Source of the DNA: Bacteroidia bacterium
Lineage (GTDB): Bacteria > Bacteroidota > Bacteroidia > J057 > JADKCL01
Assembly: GCA_020635905.1 (NCBI GenBank)
Contig: JACJYV010000012.1
Coordinates: 1 to 49,611 of the forward strand
DNA length: 49,611 bases
Reading direction: 5' to 3'
Numbering within the stretch: the stretch's first letter is position 1; each line of letters opens with the position of its first letter. Positions 18,096-27,399 of the stretch are shown here, piece after piece. The position numbers and the translations under genes are program-made. The notes beneath the pieces are model-generated. The model saw only the letters and a program-made list of their open reading frames with translations. It was not told the DNA's origin and searched no databases.

Positions 18096-21000
18096 ATGTC
18101 CAATAAATCCGGCATAGCCTCCAACATCATCTCCACCCCACAGGGGGGCGGAGCCATCTCCGGCATGGGCGAAACTTTTTCGCCTGACCTCTTCACAGGA
18201 ACCGGAAACTTTACCGTACCCATTGCTGTGCCTCCTGGCCGCAACGGCCTGCAACCGGCCCTTTCCATCGGTTACAGTACCGGAAACCCCAACGGGTTGT
18301 TCGGGTTGGGCTGGGGACTGTCGGTGCCGGGTGTGACCCGCCGCACCAGCAAGGGAAAGGGAATTCCCCTTTACGATGAAAGAGAGGACGTTTTTGTCCT
18401 TTCCGGAGCCGAAGATCTGGTCAAGGTGGAGGAGGAAGCCTTTGGCACCGGGGGATTTGTGCGCCGCTTCCGTCCGCGGACCGAAGGGCTGTTTGCCCGC
18501 ATTGAACGCTATCTGGATGCCACGAATGACTACTGGAAGGTTTGGACCAAGGATGGACTGATCAGTTATTACGGTACTCCCGCTTCGGCTGGAACCGATC
18601 CCTGTGTGATTGCCGATCCCGAAGACCGGACCAAGGTCTTTGGCTGGAAACTGAGCCGTACCGAAGATCCTTTCGGCAACCACATCATTTACACTTATGA
18701 GCGGGATACGGTCAACCAGGATGGTCCCCACCACTGGGATCAACTCTACCTGAGTCAGATCTCCTACCTGGATTACGACGATAGCGGCACCACCCGCTAC
18801 CTGGCTACGGTGGAATTTCTTTACGAGGATCGTCCCGATCCCTTTTCGGATTATTCGGCAGGATTTGAGATCCGCACCCTGAAGCGCTGCACGGAAGTGC
18901 AGGTCCACACCCATCCCTACCTGACTGCAGGTCAGCCCAACGACATCCTGAGCAAAAGCTACCACTTCGAGTACGTGGACCAAAGGGTGAGCAACGGAGA
19001 ACTGAGCACCGATTACCAGCCGCCCAATGGAGTTTCCTTGCTTTCACGGGTGCGGGTAAAGGGCCACGACGACACTTTGGTGGAGGAAATGCCGCCCCTG
19101 GATTTTGAGTATTCCAAATTCGACATTGCCAACAACCGTGACCTGAAGGTGATCGAAGGACGGGATTTGCCTCCTTACTCTCTGGCTCACCCGGATTATG
19201 AACTGGTGGACCTCTTTGGGCGGGGACTGCCCGACATCGTTCAACTGAACGGGGTGGCCCGGTACTGGCGCAACCTCGGAGACGGCAAATTTGCTTTGCC
19301 CCATAACTTCAAAGATGCCCCGGTGGGGGTGGCCCTGGCCGATCCCGAAGTGACCTTCATGGATGCCAACGGCGACGGTCGTCCTGATCTGGTGGTGAAC
19401 CGGGCTCCCCAGGCGGGTTACTACCCCTTGCGGTTCAACGGGGAATTTGACCGCAAATCCTTCGTGGGGTATAAGCAATTCCCCGGCTTTTCCCTCAACG
19501 ATCCTGAAGTGAAGCTCCTGGATCTGTCGGGCAATGGCATGACGGATGTACTGAAAAACGGGACCCGTTTTGAATGCTTCTTCAATGACCGTGAAAACGG
19601 CTTTCAAAAGCTCAAGACAGTGGAGAAGAAGCTGCTGGCAGGCTTTCCCAACGTGAGTTTTGCCGATCCGAGGGTCCGTACCGCAAGCATGTCGCCGGGT
19701 TTGCAGGACATTGTCTATCTCAACAACGGCAGCCTGGTTTACTGGCCCAACCTGGGTCACGGCAACTGGGGAGCCCGCGTTTCCATGAAAAATGCCCCCC
19801 GCTTTCCCTTCAACTTTGATCCCCGCCGGGTCATGATCGGGGATGTCGACGGCGACGGACTCGACGATGTCCTCTACGTAGAAAACAACCAGATCACTCT
19901 CTGGATCAACCAGAGCGGGAACGGATTTGCCGATCCCATCGTGATCAAAGGCACGCCCCCGGTCACCAACATGGACGCGGTGCGCATGGCCGACATGTTT
20001 GGCAACGGCACCGCGGGCATCCTGTACAGCCGGGATGCGACCCTCAATCCCCGGCAGCAAATGCTGCAACTCGACCCCAACGGCGGCATCAAACCCTATC
20101 TCCTGCATTCCATGCAAAATAACATGGGTGCCCTCACCCGGGTGGAGTATAAACCTTCCACTTACTACTACAACCAGGATTACAAAAATCCCAAAACCCG
20201 CTGGATTACGCCTTTGCCCATGCCAGTGCTGGTGGTTTCGCGGGTGGAAGTGATCGACCAGTTGTCATTGGGCAAGCTGACCACGGAATACAGCTATCAC
20301 CACGGCTATTACGACGGGGAGGAACGGGAATTCCGCGGCTTTGGCCGGGTCGATCAGCGCGATACCGAGACCTTTGATCGCTATAATGCTGCCGGGTTAA
20401 ATCCCAATCAGCCTTTCAACCAGGTTTCCCAGGTGCATTTTTCTCCTCCCACCGAAACCCGGACCTGGTTTCATCTGGGGCCGGTAGAGAATATTGATGC
20501 GGCCGTTTCGGGAAGTGAATGGCAGGAGGCGGACTATTCACATGAATACTGGTCGGGAGATCTGAATGTTTTGCAAAGGCCGCAGGCCATGCAGGATTTT
20601 CTGAAAAAACTGCCCCGCCATGACAAGCGCGATGCCCTGCGTACCCTGCGCGGCAGTATTCTCCATACTGAATTTTATGCCCTGGACGGGTCTGCCCTGG
20701 AAGATCGTCCCTATACGGTTTCCGAAACCCTGACCGGGGTGGGCGAAGTGCTGACCCTGGATTACCTGGGGACTATCAGCCATGAAATTACCTTTGACGG
20801 AACCCAGAGTGGGGCGGGAACCAAAGTGAATACGGGGCAATACCGTATCTTTTTCCCACATGGCCTGGGCCAACGAAGCAGCCAGTGGGAGCGCGGGACC
20901 GAACCCATGCGCCAGCTTTCCTTTTCGGGAGATTATGACAAATACGGAATTCCCCTCAAGCAAGTGGCCCTGGCTGTGCCCCGCAGCCGGATACATAATT

Positions 21001-24000
21001 ATCTGAACCAGGTGCCCAATGCCACGGAAAAATTCCTGGTTACCAGTTCCGAAACGGTGCTGATTCATAAGGATACTTCTACTCATTACCTCTTGGGCCG
21101 CCCCGAGCAGGCCAGCAGTTACGAAGTAAAGCACGATACCCAACCCGGCATTGACGCCATCAGCCTCATAATGGGGGTACTGGATGGAAGCTGGACGAAT
21201 AAGGAGTTGCTGGGCCATTCCCTGAATTATTATGACGGAGGATCGGGAGATGAATTTGAAGGCTTGCCGCTGGGGCAAATTGGGGATTATGGGGTGGTAA
21301 CCAAATCCCTGACCCTGGTCCTTACGGATGACATCATTACCCAGGCTTACGGAACCGGACCTTCTTATCTGACCGATTCAACCCCTACCTGGCCGGGCAC
21401 AGGAGAGTACCCCACCGATTTCCAAAGCTCAGTACAGCAGTATGCAGGCTACATCAAAGATCCCCTGGCCGGGCAGTCGGGCATGTATTACACCCCGGCC
21501 ACCCAAAATAAATACGATTTTCACCTGGGGACTGGTACGCCCAAAGGGCTGATTGTAGAGGTCAAAGACCCGGCGGGCAATAGCGCCAGCGTCACTTTTG
21601 ACGATTACGACTTGCTGCCCGTGGAAGTGGAAGATGCCCTGGGCATGACCGTACAGGCAGATTATGATTACCGCATCATGCAGGCCTCCATGGTCACCGA
21701 TCCCAACGAAAACCGGCGGGTATTCCGATTCAGTCCTCTGGGTTTTATGAAAGAAGGCGGAGTTCTGGGCAAGGTCAGTGAAGCCGTGGGAGACTGGATC
21801 AGTGAAACGGGCGGAGTCCTGAACTGGGATGCCTCCACGATCCTGGAATACGATTTCTTCAATTTCCTGGACCATGGCGACCCGGTTTGGGTGCGCACCA
21901 TTCAGGTGGAGGAACATTATCAGGTCCGCCTGACAGAGAGTTTACCCCTCACGACCATCGAAAAGACTGAATATTCGGACGGATTTGGAAGACTCCTGCA
22001 GGTGCGGGCCCAGGCCGAAGATGTGATCTTTGGCTCATCTGCTTTCGGAGACAGTGGCTTGCCCCTGGCTCAGGGTAGCAATGCAGATGCTATTGGAACC
22101 GAAAAAGGCGTGAGTGATCCCGACAATGTAATCGTCAACGGCTGGACCGTTTATAATAACAAAGGCTGGGTAGTCGAGCAATACGAACCCTATTTTGATC
22201 AGGGCTACGATTATAAAACGCCCCTGCAGAGCCAAATGGGCCAGAAGATGGTCCAATTCTACGATCCCCGCGGGCAAGTGATCCGCAGCCTCAGCCCCGA
22301 CGGAACCGAAAGCCGGGTGGTCTTTGGCATTCCCAACAGCCTCAGCACGCCCAACCATTACGCCCCCACGCCCTGGGAAGCTTATACTTATGATGCCAAT
22401 GATTTGGCACCGATTACCCATCCGGGATTGGCTACTGCAGTTGTGCCTTCTTCGCATTATTATACGCCCAAAAGTGCAGTGGTGGATGCCCTGGGCCGGA
22501 CTGTCAAGGTAATTGATCGTAATGGGCAGAATAGTTCAACGGATTGGTATACGCTGAAGTATGAGTATGATATCCGGGGAAATGCCCTCAAAACCTACGA
22601 CTACAAAGGCCGGGTTCAGGTAGAACATGTTTATTCCCTCGCCAATCAACCCCTCAAAACCACACACCTGGAATCGGGTACCAGCACAGTGGTGATCGAC
22701 GCCTCAGGCCGTCCCCTGGAAACCCGCGATGCCAAAGGAGCGTTCTCGGTTTCCATCGTGGATGCCCTCATGCGGCCCACAAAGATCTGGGCGCGGGATA
22801 ATGCTTCGGCTTCGGTTTATCTGATCCAGGAAATGAAATACGGCGATTCGGCCGGATTGAGCAATCCAGAAAACCTCAATCTCAAAGGCCAACTCTACAA
22901 ACATTGGGATGAGGCAGGGTATCAGAAATTTCCAGAATTTGATTTTCGGGGATTGCCTAAGGAAAAGTCCAGGCAAGTCATTCAGGATAGCGATATTCTT
23001 AGCGTTATTTCAGGCGGAACCGTTTATCGTCCTGATTGGTCTGCTACCACACCTCCCTCCCTGGACACGGCTTATGTAACCGAGGATATCGTATATGATG
23101 CTTTGGGACGGGTAAAGAGCATGTTGCTGCCCGAAGACATGGATGGCTCCAGCAACCGCAAAACCTTGATCCCAGAATATAACTATGCCGGAGGATTGCA
23201 GAAGATCAAATTGTACGATCCTCTAACCACAACTACGGAAGAGTATGTCTCCGAAATTGCCTGCAACGCCAGGGGTCAGCGCATCATGGTGGCCTACGGC
23301 AATGGCATCATGCAGCGTTATACTTACGATTCTCAGAACTTTAGATTAAAACGGGTTCGCAGCGAAGGATTTACCCTCTCACAAAGCGGCCAACAAATTA
23401 CCTACGCCTATGATAGCGGCACCGTGCGCCAGGACCTTGTGCATGAGTATGACTTGAATGGAAATATAATTCAAACTGTGGACGCCAGTTCCAATGCTGG
23501 GGTAGCCGGAAGCGGGTCTCTGATCCGGGATTTTACTTATGATCCATTATATCGCCTGCTCACCGCCACAGGTCGGGAAGAAATCAAAACCTGGGACCAT
23601 GCCAATCCCTTCAGCCACGATGCAACTCCTTACTCCACGGGTTCTGAAACCAATACCCGCGCCTACACCCGCACTTACGAGTATGATGAGCTGGGAAATA
23701 TCCTGCGCCTCAACCACAATGGTGGAGCTGGCGCCACCTTCAACCGTTGGTTCAATGATTATAATAATAATCCCGGCACGGCCTACCAAACAAACAACCT
23801 GCTCACGCAGGTTGAATACGGCGGCACAACCCAGAGTTACTTCTATGATGCCAACGGCAACCTGCTCACCGAAGGCAGCAGCCGCTTCCACGTCTGGGAT
23901 CATTCCGACCAGCTTCAGGCTTTTTATGTAAGTGCTTCAAGCTCTATTTCGAAATTTGCACAATACCTGTATGATGCTGGGGGTAATCGGGTCAAAAAAG

Positions 24001-25433
24001 TAGTCTGGAAATCAGGTGGTGATGCCCAGGTAACGGTGTATGTGGACGGGATGATGGACCACATTTACGATATTGATCCTTCCACTTACACTAAATCTTA
24101 CGAGCACACGGAATTGCACATCATGGATGGGCGGAGTCGCATTGCCCGGCGACGTACGGGTACGCCTTATACTTCAGATACTTCAGGTACGATTAAGTAT
24201 AACCTGGAGGATCTCCTTGGAAGTTCATCCGTGACTCTGGACGAATATGGAACCTTGTTCTCTAAGGAGGAATATTTCCCCTTCGGAGAAACGAGTTTTG
24301 GCAGCTTTGCGAAGAAGAGGTACCGCTATGTAGGGAAGGAGAAGGACGAGGAATCGGGGTTGTTCTACTACGGCGCGCGGTATTATGCAGCCTGGACTTG
24401 TAGGTTTGTGAGTGTGGATCCGTTGGCGCTGGGCTATCCGTGGTACACGCCGTATCAGTATGCGGGGAATAAGCCAATTATTGGTAAAGATTTGGATGGG
24501 CTCCAAAATGATAATGAGACTTATTTCTATTCTAAATTTGGGGGCATTTTCCCTACTGATTATTTACATTGGAAAATGGGCCATGTTGGAGGCAATGATA
24601 TGGCAGCCTATTCCCAAAAGGTGGGTAGATATACAATAACCCCAACAGTTGATGACAATGGAGAAATCCTTTACTATTCAGCTTGGACTCAATTGATAAG
24701 GGATGAGGTAGTAGACGGAAACCGAATATTCCAACATGATGTTTGGAGAAATGATTGGACAATTCACCCTTCCGCAATAAATAAATTCGTTGAAAATGTT
24801 GGAGATTATACAAAAATATCTGGTGCATTACATAATTACGGTGCCGATTGGAAACTATCTGAATCTACTTTGTTATATTTAGATGGCAAAATTTGGGGAG
24901 GTTTAGGGCAACAATGGAAGCAGGCACTTACCGATCCTTTGTATTGGATTTACCTTACACATGTTTATTATGGGACAGCATCCAATAGAGGGGGCTCCGT
25001 AAAAAATAGAAGCCCAAAAACTAACAAAGGTAATTCACCCTCAAAAACAAAAGTAGATTTAATGGGAGGTAAAAAGGGAACAGAAGGTTATATAAATTTT
25101 GATCTAGAAGCTCTATCAGGGATAAAAGATAACGTAGAGAATTTCAATAACCACTTTGGGCCAAAATCTGTTCACGAAGTAATGTGCAATAATCCAAGGG
25201 CCCCATTTCTATCTGAAATTGCGCCTGCATTAGTTGATGAGGGTACTGTTACTGTTAGGGGAACAATGAGCAATAAGTTTTTTAAGAAAATTTGGGAAGG
25301 TAAAGCTGTGGGAATGGAGCATTTTGAGGTAATTGGAAAGAAAGAGGGTGTTGCAAATTTGGGATATGTTCATACTGACGGTGTAACACCTGTACAAGGA
25401 ACAATTATGGAAATTCAATTAAAAAAGAAATAA
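18096..25433 (+). CDS. TcB-TcC fusion with RHS shell and a C-terminal toxin tip (tip 1)
   Basis: This 2445-aa protein joins TcB and TcC, often separate genes. Residues 1-~330 match the SpvB-type TcB start (TPQGGGAISGMGETFSPDLF). FG-GAP/VCBS-like repeats with DANGDGRPD and DVDGDGLDD follow at ~360-610. The TcB middle part (~650-900) includes MGALTRVEYKPSTYYY. YD/RHS repeats run from ~1400. The RHS core RYRYVGKEKDEESGLFYYGA starts at ~2074 and ends at KDLDGLQ (~2130), where TcC normally cleaves itself. Residues ~2135-2445 are a distinct, AT-rich tip. Its last ~130 residues (GYINFDLEALSGI, NNPRAPFLSEIAPALVDEG, VRGTMSNKFF) resemble a degenerate SAM-methyltransferase-like Rossmann fold seen on some RHS tips; that call is inference. 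The cocoon should hold the tip until TcA delivers it. A candidate immunity gene starts 3 bp downstream. Confidence 0.92.
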   Translation: MSNKSGIASNIISTPQGGGAISGMGETFSPDLFTGTGNFTVPIAVPPGRNGLQPALSIGYSTGNPNGLFGLGWGLSVPGVTRRTSKGKGIPLYDEREDVFVLSGAEDLVKVEEEAFGTGGFVRRFRPRTEGLFARIERYLDATNDYWKVWTKDGLISYYGTPASAGTDPCVIADPEDRTKVFGWKLSRTEDPFGNHIIYTYERDTVNQDGPHHWDQLYLSQISYLDYDDSGTTRYLATVEFLYEDRPDPFSDYSAGFEIRTLKRCTEVQVHTHPYLTAGQPNDILSKSYHFEYVDQRVSNGELSTDYQPPNGVSLLSRVRVKGHDDTLVEEMPPLDFEYSKFDIANNRDLKVIEGRDLPPYSLAHPDYELVDLFGRGLPDIVQLNGVARYWRNLGDGKFALPHNFKDAPVGVALADPEVTFMDANGDGRPDLVVNRAPQAGYYPLRFNGEFDRKSFVGYKQFPGFSLNDPEVKLLDLSGNGMTDVLKNGTRFECFFNDRENGFQKLKTVEKKLLAGFPNVSFADPRVRTASMSPGLQDIVYLNNGSLVYWPNLGHGNWGARVSMKNAPRFPFNFDPRRVMIGDVDGDGLDDVLYVENNQITLWINQSGNGFADPIVIKGTPPVTNMDAVRMADMFGNGTAGILYSRDATLNPRQQMLQLDPNGGIKPYLLHSMQNNMGALTRVEYKPSTYYYNQDYKNPKTRWITPLPMPVLVVSRVEVIDQLSLGKLTTEYSYHHGYYDGEEREFRGFGRVDQRDTETFDRYNAAGLNPNQPFNQVSQVHFSPPTETRTWFHLGPVENIDAAVSGSEWQEADYSHEYWSGDLNVLQRPQAMQDFLKKLPRHDKRDALRTLRGSILHTEFYALDGSALEDRPYTVSETLTGVGEVLTLDYLGTISHEITFDGTQSGAGTKVNTGQYRIFFPHGLGQRSSQWERGTEPMRQLSFSGDYDKYGIPLKQVALAVPRSRIHNYLNQVPNATEKFLVTSSETVLIHKDTSTHYLLGRPEQASSYEVKHDTQPGIDAISLIMGVLDGSWTNKELLGHSLNYYDGGSGDEFEGLPLGQIGDYGVVTKSLTLVLTDDIITQAYGTGPSYLTDSTPTWPGTGEYPTDFQSSVQQYAGYIKDPLAGQSGMYYTPATQNKYDFHLGTGTPKGLIVEVKDPAGNSASVTFDDYDLLPVEVEDALGMTVQADYDYRIMQASMVTDPNENRRVFRFSPLGFMKEGGVLGKVSEAVGDWISETGGVLNWDASTILEYDFFNFLDHGDPVWVRTIQVEEHYQVRLTESLPLTTIEKTEYSDGFGRLLQVRAQAEDVIFGSSAFGDSGLPLAQGSNADAIGTEKGVSDPDNVIVNGWTVYNNKGWVVEQYEPYFDQGYDYKTPLQSQMGQKMVQFYDPRGQVIRSLSPDGTESRVVFGIPNSLSTPNHYAPTPWEAYTYDANDLAPITHPGLATAVVPSSHYYTPKSAVVDALGRTVKVIDRNGQNSSTDWYTLKYEYDIRGNALKTYDYKGRVQVEHVYSLANQPLKTTHLESGTSTVVIDASGRPLETRDAKGAFSVSIVDALMRPTKIWARDNASASVYLIQEMKYGDSAGLSNPENLNLKGQLYKHWDEAGYQKFPEFDFRGLPKEKSRQVIQDSDILSVISGGTVYRPDWSATTPPSLDTAYVTEDIVYDALGRVKSMLLPEDMDGSSNRKTLIPEYNYAGGLQKIKLYDPLTTTTEEYVSEIACNARGQRIMVAYGNGIMQRYTYDSQNFRLKRVRSEGFTLSQSGQQITYAYDSGTVRQDLVHEYDLNGNIIQTVDASSNAGVAGSGSLIRDFTYDPLYRLLTATGREEIKTWDHANPFSHDATPYSTGSETNTRAYTRTYEYDELGNILRLNHNGGAGATFNRWFNDYNNNPGTAYQTNNLLTQVEYGGTTQSYFYDANGNLLTEGSSRFHVWDHSDQLQAFYVSASSSISKFAQYLYDAGGNRVKKVVWKSGGDAQVTVYVDGMMDHIYDIDPSTYTKSYEHTELHIMDGRSRIARRRTGTPYTSDTSGTIKYNLEDLLGSSSVTLDEYGTLFSKEEYFPFGETSFGSFAKKRYRYVGKEKDEESGLFYYGARYYAAWTCRFVSVDPLALGYPWYTPYQYAGNKPIIGKDLDGLQNDNETYFYSKFGGIFPTDYLHWKMGHVGGNDMAAYSQKVGRYTITPTVDDNGEILYYSAWTQLIRDEVVDGNRIFQHDVWRNDWTIHPSAINKFVENVGDYTKISGALHNYGADWKLSESTLLYLDGKIWGGLGQQWKQALTDPLYWIYLTHVYYGTASNRGGSVKNRSPKTNKGNSPSKTKVDLMGGKKGTEGYINFDLEALSGIKDNVENFNNHFGPKSVHEVMCNNPRAPFLSEIAPALVDEGTVTVRGTMSNKFFKKIWEGKAVGMEHFEVIGKKEGVANLGYVHTDGVTPVQGTIMEIQLKKK

Positions 25434-25436
25434 ATT

Positions 25437-25913
25437 ATGGTGGAAAAAATATTCACAAATTATCTTGAGGAGGTTGATACATTTGAATCTCAATTTAAAG
25501 TCATTAGTTTTAGTGAGAAATTGGTAATCGTATTTATTATTTGTGCTGGGGTATCGACACATCCCATTAACCCATCTGAAAAGCTAAAATTTATTGATAA
25601 ATCGTTTTTGGTTTTCGAAAGGATTACATTTTTAAAATTGAATGCTGAAAAAATTATCATAAATAAATTTAAAGGAAGTGATTCAAATTCTTTCTTTTTG
25701 GGTGGTGAGAACTTATTCGTTAAGGATGGAATCAAAGAACTTCAAATTCAATCAGAATCTAGCTTCTTACAAGTCATTCCAGATTACAAGCTTCATTCTG
25801 TGCCAATAAGAATAAATGATTTATTGTTTGAGGATATTCTTTCTGAGAATCAACTCACAAATTTCATTGAAAAGATTTTGCCATTAAATATCCAAAAACT
25901 AAGAATAGATTAA
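25437..25913 (+). CDS. Candidate immunity protein for tip 1
   Basis: The 158-aa protein begins 3 bp after the TcBC stop, the usual place for the immunity gene of a polymorphic toxin. It is AT-rich like the tip. It reads as a soluble alpha/beta protein (FSEKLVIVFIICAGVSTHPI, SFLVFERITFLKLNAEK, LFVKDGIKELQIQSESSF). No family is recognised. The last base of its TAA stop comes from the end of the IS982 element. Removing the IS and one target copy restores an extension of Tyr-Ser-Asn before a TAA, so the insertion clips three residues. Immunity function is inferred from position only. Confidence 0.6.
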   Translation: MVEKIFTNYLEEVDTFESQFKVISFSEKLVIVFIICAGVSTHPINPSEKLKFIDKSFLVFERITFLKLNAEKIIINKFKGSDSNSFFLGGENLFVKDGIKELQIQSESSFLQVIPDYKLHSVPIRINDLLFEDILSENQLTNFIEKILPLNIQKLRID

Positions 25914-26977
25914 CCTGAGTTCGGGATAAATTTACAACTCAAGCGGTAAAAATTCATTTCGTCCGAATCTTACCGAAGGTTTGTTTGGGTAGAATCCATA
26001 GGCCACCAGTCCGGCGGTGATATTGACCATGAAATTTAATGGGCTTCTGTGCCGTGTATGTTGAATTTGCGAGATGTTTTTCAACTGATCGATAATGGTT
26101 TCTATGATGGCCCGTTTGCGGAGCAAGAGCTGATCAACCATGGGCATGAGTTTATTTTTCATGTTCTTTTGGATTTTGGTGATGAGTTGCAGCCCTTGTT
26201 CGAATAAGGGCTCGAAAAGATTCCTGGATATGTATCCTTTATCAGCGAAGAGCTTTCCCTGGAGTCCCTTTGCCAGGCTGGTCACTGTCTTAACATCTTT
26301 ATCCGAAACATTGCCTGGAGTAAGGCACCATGCCAGAATACCGCCCTGGTCATTGACGATCAGGTGCAATTTGAAACCATAAAACCACCCCATTGAGCTC
26401 TTCCCTCGATCAGCTAAGTTTTTGAATACCTTGTGATTGTGAATCCGTTGATTCCTGCAGACTGCCAGGGTCGTACTATCAATGTAGGCAATCCCCGTCT
26501 GTTCTGCTTTTTGGACCAGAAGTTGATAATACATCAAGGGAAATAGTGCCCGGGGAGTAAGTTCGACGAAGCGCGAATAAGACACCAAATCAGGAAACAG
26601 ATCTCGCATGTGCTCAGAAACATATTCGATATAGTAATGCTTAAAGCAGCGGAAGCCCTTGACATGGAAAAAAGCCAAAATGGTCATGATTTCAGCCATT
26701 GACAAACTCGTTTTCCGATTGGGGCGTTTGCCCTCGCAGGCGAGAAACCGTTGATGATATATAGGCTCAAATTCTTTCCAGAACTCGTCCATATCACAGA
26801 AAATATTAATAATTTGCTCTTCCAAAATGGTAACCTTCTTTGTTTATTGACGGACATCAACAACTTAGGAGGTTCCTTTTGGGAATCATTGGGCACTTTC
26901 CCAGACCTAAAGGTCACAAAATCAAATAATTGTACACTTTTCTGAACTTGGAGTTATCCCGAACTGAGGTTAGATTA
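25906..26977. mobile_element. IS982-family insertion sequence with 7-bp target duplication
   Basis: The element spans 25913-26970 (1058 bp). Its left end starts ACCTGAGTTCGGGATAA (25913-25929). The right end is the inverted ACCTCAGTTCGGGATAA (26954-26970), with one mismatch over 17 bp. Both sides are flanked by TAGATTA (25906-25912 and 26971-26977), an exact 7-bp target-site duplication. The length, terminal repeats, duplication size and single transposase fit IS982. Identical duplications and an intact transposase suggest a fairly recent insertion. It sits at the 3' end of the tip-1 immunity candidate, between it and the orphan cassettes. Confidence 0.9.
25932..26825 (-). CDS. IS982-family transposase
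   Basis: The 297-aa DDE transposase looks intact. The N-terminal part reads SLSMAEIMTILAFFHVKGFR. The catalytic region has YIDSTTLAVCRNQRIHNHK with the first Asp, GKLFADKGYIS with the second, and RAIIETIIDQLKN with the Glu, as in IS982. GWFYGFKLHLIVND and WCLTPGNVSD between them are also typical. It cuts and pastes the element via the terminal repeats around it. It is read opposite to the toxin genes, so no outward promoter effect is obvious. Length is normal for the family. Confidence 0.9.
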   Translation of the reverse strand: MEEQIINIFCDMDEFWKEFEPIYHQRFLACEGKRPNRKTSLSMAEIMTILAFFHVKGFRCFKHYYIEYVSEHMRDLFPDLVSYSRFVELTPRALFPLMYYQLLVQKAEQTGIAYIDSTTLAVCRNQRIHNHKVFKNLADRGKSSMGWFYGFKLHLIVNDQGGILAWCLTPGNVSDKDVKTVTSLAKGLQGKLFADKGYISRNLFEPLFEQGLQLITKIQKNMKNKLMPMVDQLLLRKRAIIETIIDQLKNISQIQHTRHRSPLNFMVNITAGLVAYGFYPNKPSVRFGRNEFLPLEL

Positions 26978-27357
26978 TTCAAATTAAACCCGGAGAGATT
27001 AAAATAACGTGGCGGGCGTGACCCTCTGCAGCACTGCGCCCTGCACCGCCTACGCAAACACTGGAAAAACGTGTCCCTTATAAGGAACACCACTGATAAT
27101 CAATGCTTTGAAAATCGACCCGATTTCATTCGCTGAAATCGTCACCTGCAGTGCACCACCCACGCAAACCCTGCAAAAACCTGTTCCTTATAAGGAACGC
27201 CACTGATAATCAGTTCATTGAAAATGAATTCAATTTTGGCCTTAGAAAATCGTCACTGAGTCGGAGAAAGTTTCTTTGAAGTCATGAATTTGGGCGGGAT
27301 GCTTTCACTTGCAACCGATGCCATTTCATTTAATCCTTCCCAAGCCCAGTCAGACTT
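26978..27357. other. Junction region between the IS and orphan cassette 1
   Basis: I see no gene here. It carries an imperfect direct repeat of about 75 bp (27041-27115 and 27151-27225, offset 110 bp). Each copy contains TACGCAAA or CACGCAAA, a near-palindrome around CCTTATAAGG, and CACTGATAATCA. The frame of cassette 1 is closed by TAA at 27331-27333, just before RHS homology starts at about 27358. A related junction motif recurs before cassette 2. Confidence 0.55.
27073..27198. repeat. Cassette-junction palindromes, first pair
   Basis: GTCCCTTATAAGGAAC (27073-27088) and GTTCCTTATAAGGAAC (27183-27198) lie in the two copies of the direct repeat. The second is a perfect 16-bp palindrome. Both are preceded by ACGCAAAC plus an AAAAAC stretch. 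A third copy of the motif lies at 30194-30207. Confidence 0.6.
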
Positions 27358-27399
27358 TATGTCGAACGAATTTCGTATAATGCAAAAGGCCAACGACTT

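Noticed and set aside
14926..20117. Several long antisense frames opposite TcA and TcBC
   Set aside because: They lie wholly inside clear Tc coding sequence and look like codon-bias shadows.
7783..25433. Secretion or lysis genes for the Tc toxin (holin, endolysin, spanin)
   Set aside because: None of the small genes near the Tc locus resembles these; the 17627 protein has one span but no holin pattern.
27041..27225. Integron attC sites
   Set aside because: There is a palindrome and direct repeat but no RYYYAAC/GTTRRRY ends and no integrase in the window.
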